Below, piece by piece: positions 62,340 through 64,000 of a DNA stretch of 64,000 bases. Source of the DNA: Trichoplax sp. H2 (Eukaryota > Placozoa > Uniplacotomia > Trichoplacea). Under the pieces are notes generated by a model that was not told where the DNA came from, made no database searches, and worked only from the letters and a program-made list of their open reading frames with translations. Numbering within the stretch: position 1 is the first letter of the stretch; each line of letters begins with the position of its first letter. The stretch is taken from contig NOWV01000050.1 of the NCBI GenBank assembly GCA_003344405.1, positions 1-64,000 of the forward strand, given 5' to 3'. The position numbers and the translations under genes were made by a program.

Positions 62340-64000
62340 CTGCAAAATGATGTGAAAAATAACTTTGCATATCTTTGAAAATAATATAATAATATTATTA
62401 CTTGAAAAATTGCAATGATAATTCGTTGACTAGATAATTCAAGAGTTCAATATTCCTCCATTTCGTTTCACATAACGTTCAAAAGAATGGCACATTTACG
62501 AATGGGCCATACAGTTTACTGTGTACAAACAGGGTGCGCAACAGACAAATAAAATGAATAGAAAATATCAACATGCAAGGAAAGAAAGTAATTAAAATCT
62601 GATGATAACAAAGTACCAGTATTTACGAGTGTGCACATCAGATACTCAATACAATATACTCGGTAATGTAATGTTCGATCGTCAAGAAAAGTTGTCAAAA
62701 TTTGAATAGGGCAACTTTGACATTCAGAATATTGCTAAATCAAAGTCATGGCACTTTCTTTGCCATCCTGATACATATTATAAAGTGTACTAGGGCACTG
62801 AAATATGGTAAGAAATTCACTCAATAAAGATTTTAGATGATATCGCTACAGTGCATCGGACCTTCCGACACTGTAAGCAGATAAAACTGAACATGCATAT
62901 CACCATTCTGACGCTAGGTAAAGAATATACATCAAGGCGTGATCTAAACAGTGCTATTTAACAAACGGTTCCATTGAATTTGAAGACTGCAATATGGATT
63001 TCTGAAGAAGCAGTCGCAAATTTTTTGACAAAACATCCTATTAATATGAGTACATACAGTAGGTCATAGACTTGTTATAATGTATATGATGAATTTCTTT
63101 CGTTTTATTAATCGGATGTGGGCATGTTTCACCGCTTAGACTGAACTATGCAAATGTACTGAGCGTAGAAGCTGAAATAAAGCACAAATAAACTATTACT
63201 AAATATAAATATGTATATCAAAAGTTTTCAAATTCTTAAATAGATATTCGAAATAGTGTAATGTGCATTAAGTTGTATATACTGAATTCACATCAAACTA
63301 CTGTATACCTAGCATTGAATAATGTACTTTCTTTCAATTATACATCTAACGTTTACGGTCTATTCATGCACTGCGAGATCTTATGACCTCACCAACATCA
63401 GAGACTACTAAGAGAAAAAATAACATAATCCTGCAGTATTTCACGATAAATAAATTGGTTATCGGCGACAATCTAAAGTGCTAACGGTAAAAGCGTATAA
63501 AATTCACACTATAGGGTCTCTAGTGTCTCCAATTCACACTAAATAGTAGATTACATGGGATAACCTACTTGTATAATTAATTAACATTTTACATGCGGCC
63601 GATAGGTGTCAAATGGCGGATCAAGGATGTAAAGATAGCGTAAATCATTTTTAATTGTATTATTTTATTAATGTGATCAACGACTAGCGAAGTAATATAC
63701 TTTTACGCCTTTATCTATAAGAAAAACTTATAAATTAACGAAAGACGTTACAAATTAATTATTCAGACATATTTACCCCCCCCCCCTTATTCTGGGTCAA
63801 ACTATCATGCAATATCATGTAAGACGGATACTTTGCAATCGCCCAGTACATACATTGTATAAAGAGTTGATTATCATTGCAAGGAGTTCAAAAATTTACT
63901 TAAAATGCTATTACAGGTTGGCAGTGTTGGATGTTTTAGATGGCGGTAAGAGATTATAAAAAGGCTGTGTGGTTACTATTGCAAACTAGAAACGATAGAA
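62340..64000. other. 5' flank or first intron of the integrin gene
   Basis: The signal-peptide exon of the integrin must lie here or beyond the window, but I could not find one with the right phase (one base left over). On the plus strand, 63917-63945 looks like a tiny exon (ttacag before, GTAAGA after), without further support. A C11 run lies at 63776-63786. Confidence 0.4.

Noticed and set aside
62137-62355. Plus-strand frame of 72 codons
   Set aside because: Antisense of the first visible integrin exon.

Overview
The window is nuclear DNA of a small-genome animal. It is strongly AT-rich, the genes are cut into many short exons by GT-AG introns (often 50-150 bp, sometimes 0.5-1.6 kb), and it carries animal-type families: an integrin alpha subunit, a metabotropic GABA-B-type receptor, two WASP proteins, a cordon-bleu-like protein and a CARD domain. 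My best guess is a placozoan (Trichoplax/Hoilungia type), inferred from gene style and not proven. Most exons were rebuilt by hand from splice sites, reading phase and remembered family consensus; no database search was run.

Layout. 1-5200 (minus strand): the 5' exons of a GABA-B-type receptor, with a nearly identical upstream duplicate of its first two exons. 5200-11000: no gene seen, some short dispersed repeats. 11029-12144 (minus): a single-exon protein made of two copies of a module that looks like the recombinase-derived DUF3504 fold. 13542-20723 (plus): a complete 37-exon XPB/ERCC3 helicase, divergent from the previous gene. 22518-26721 (minus): WASP paralogue A. 28717-33845 (minus): a seven-blade RCC1 propeller gene whose best 5' exon encodes a CARD. 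36799-40640 (minus): WASP paralogue B. 40.6-51.3 kb: a gene-poor stretch full of tandem repeats, including a 100-bp satellite with higher-order structure. 51395-54890 (plus): a cordon-bleu-like protein. 56544-62339 (minus): an integrin alpha subunit lacking only its extreme N-terminus. 62.4-64 kb: nothing certain.

How the genes relate. XPB is a housekeeping TFIIH subunit and has no evident tie to the rest. The two WASP proteins and the cordon-bleu-like protein all carry polyproline and WH2-type actin-binding segments, and the integrin links adhesion to actin, so the right two thirds of the window is unusually rich in actin/adhesion genes. Whether this clustering has any functional meaning is inference. 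The GABA-B duplicate, partial exon duplications inside WASP-A and the cordon-bleu-like gene, and many tandem repeats show a locus with frequent recent local duplication.
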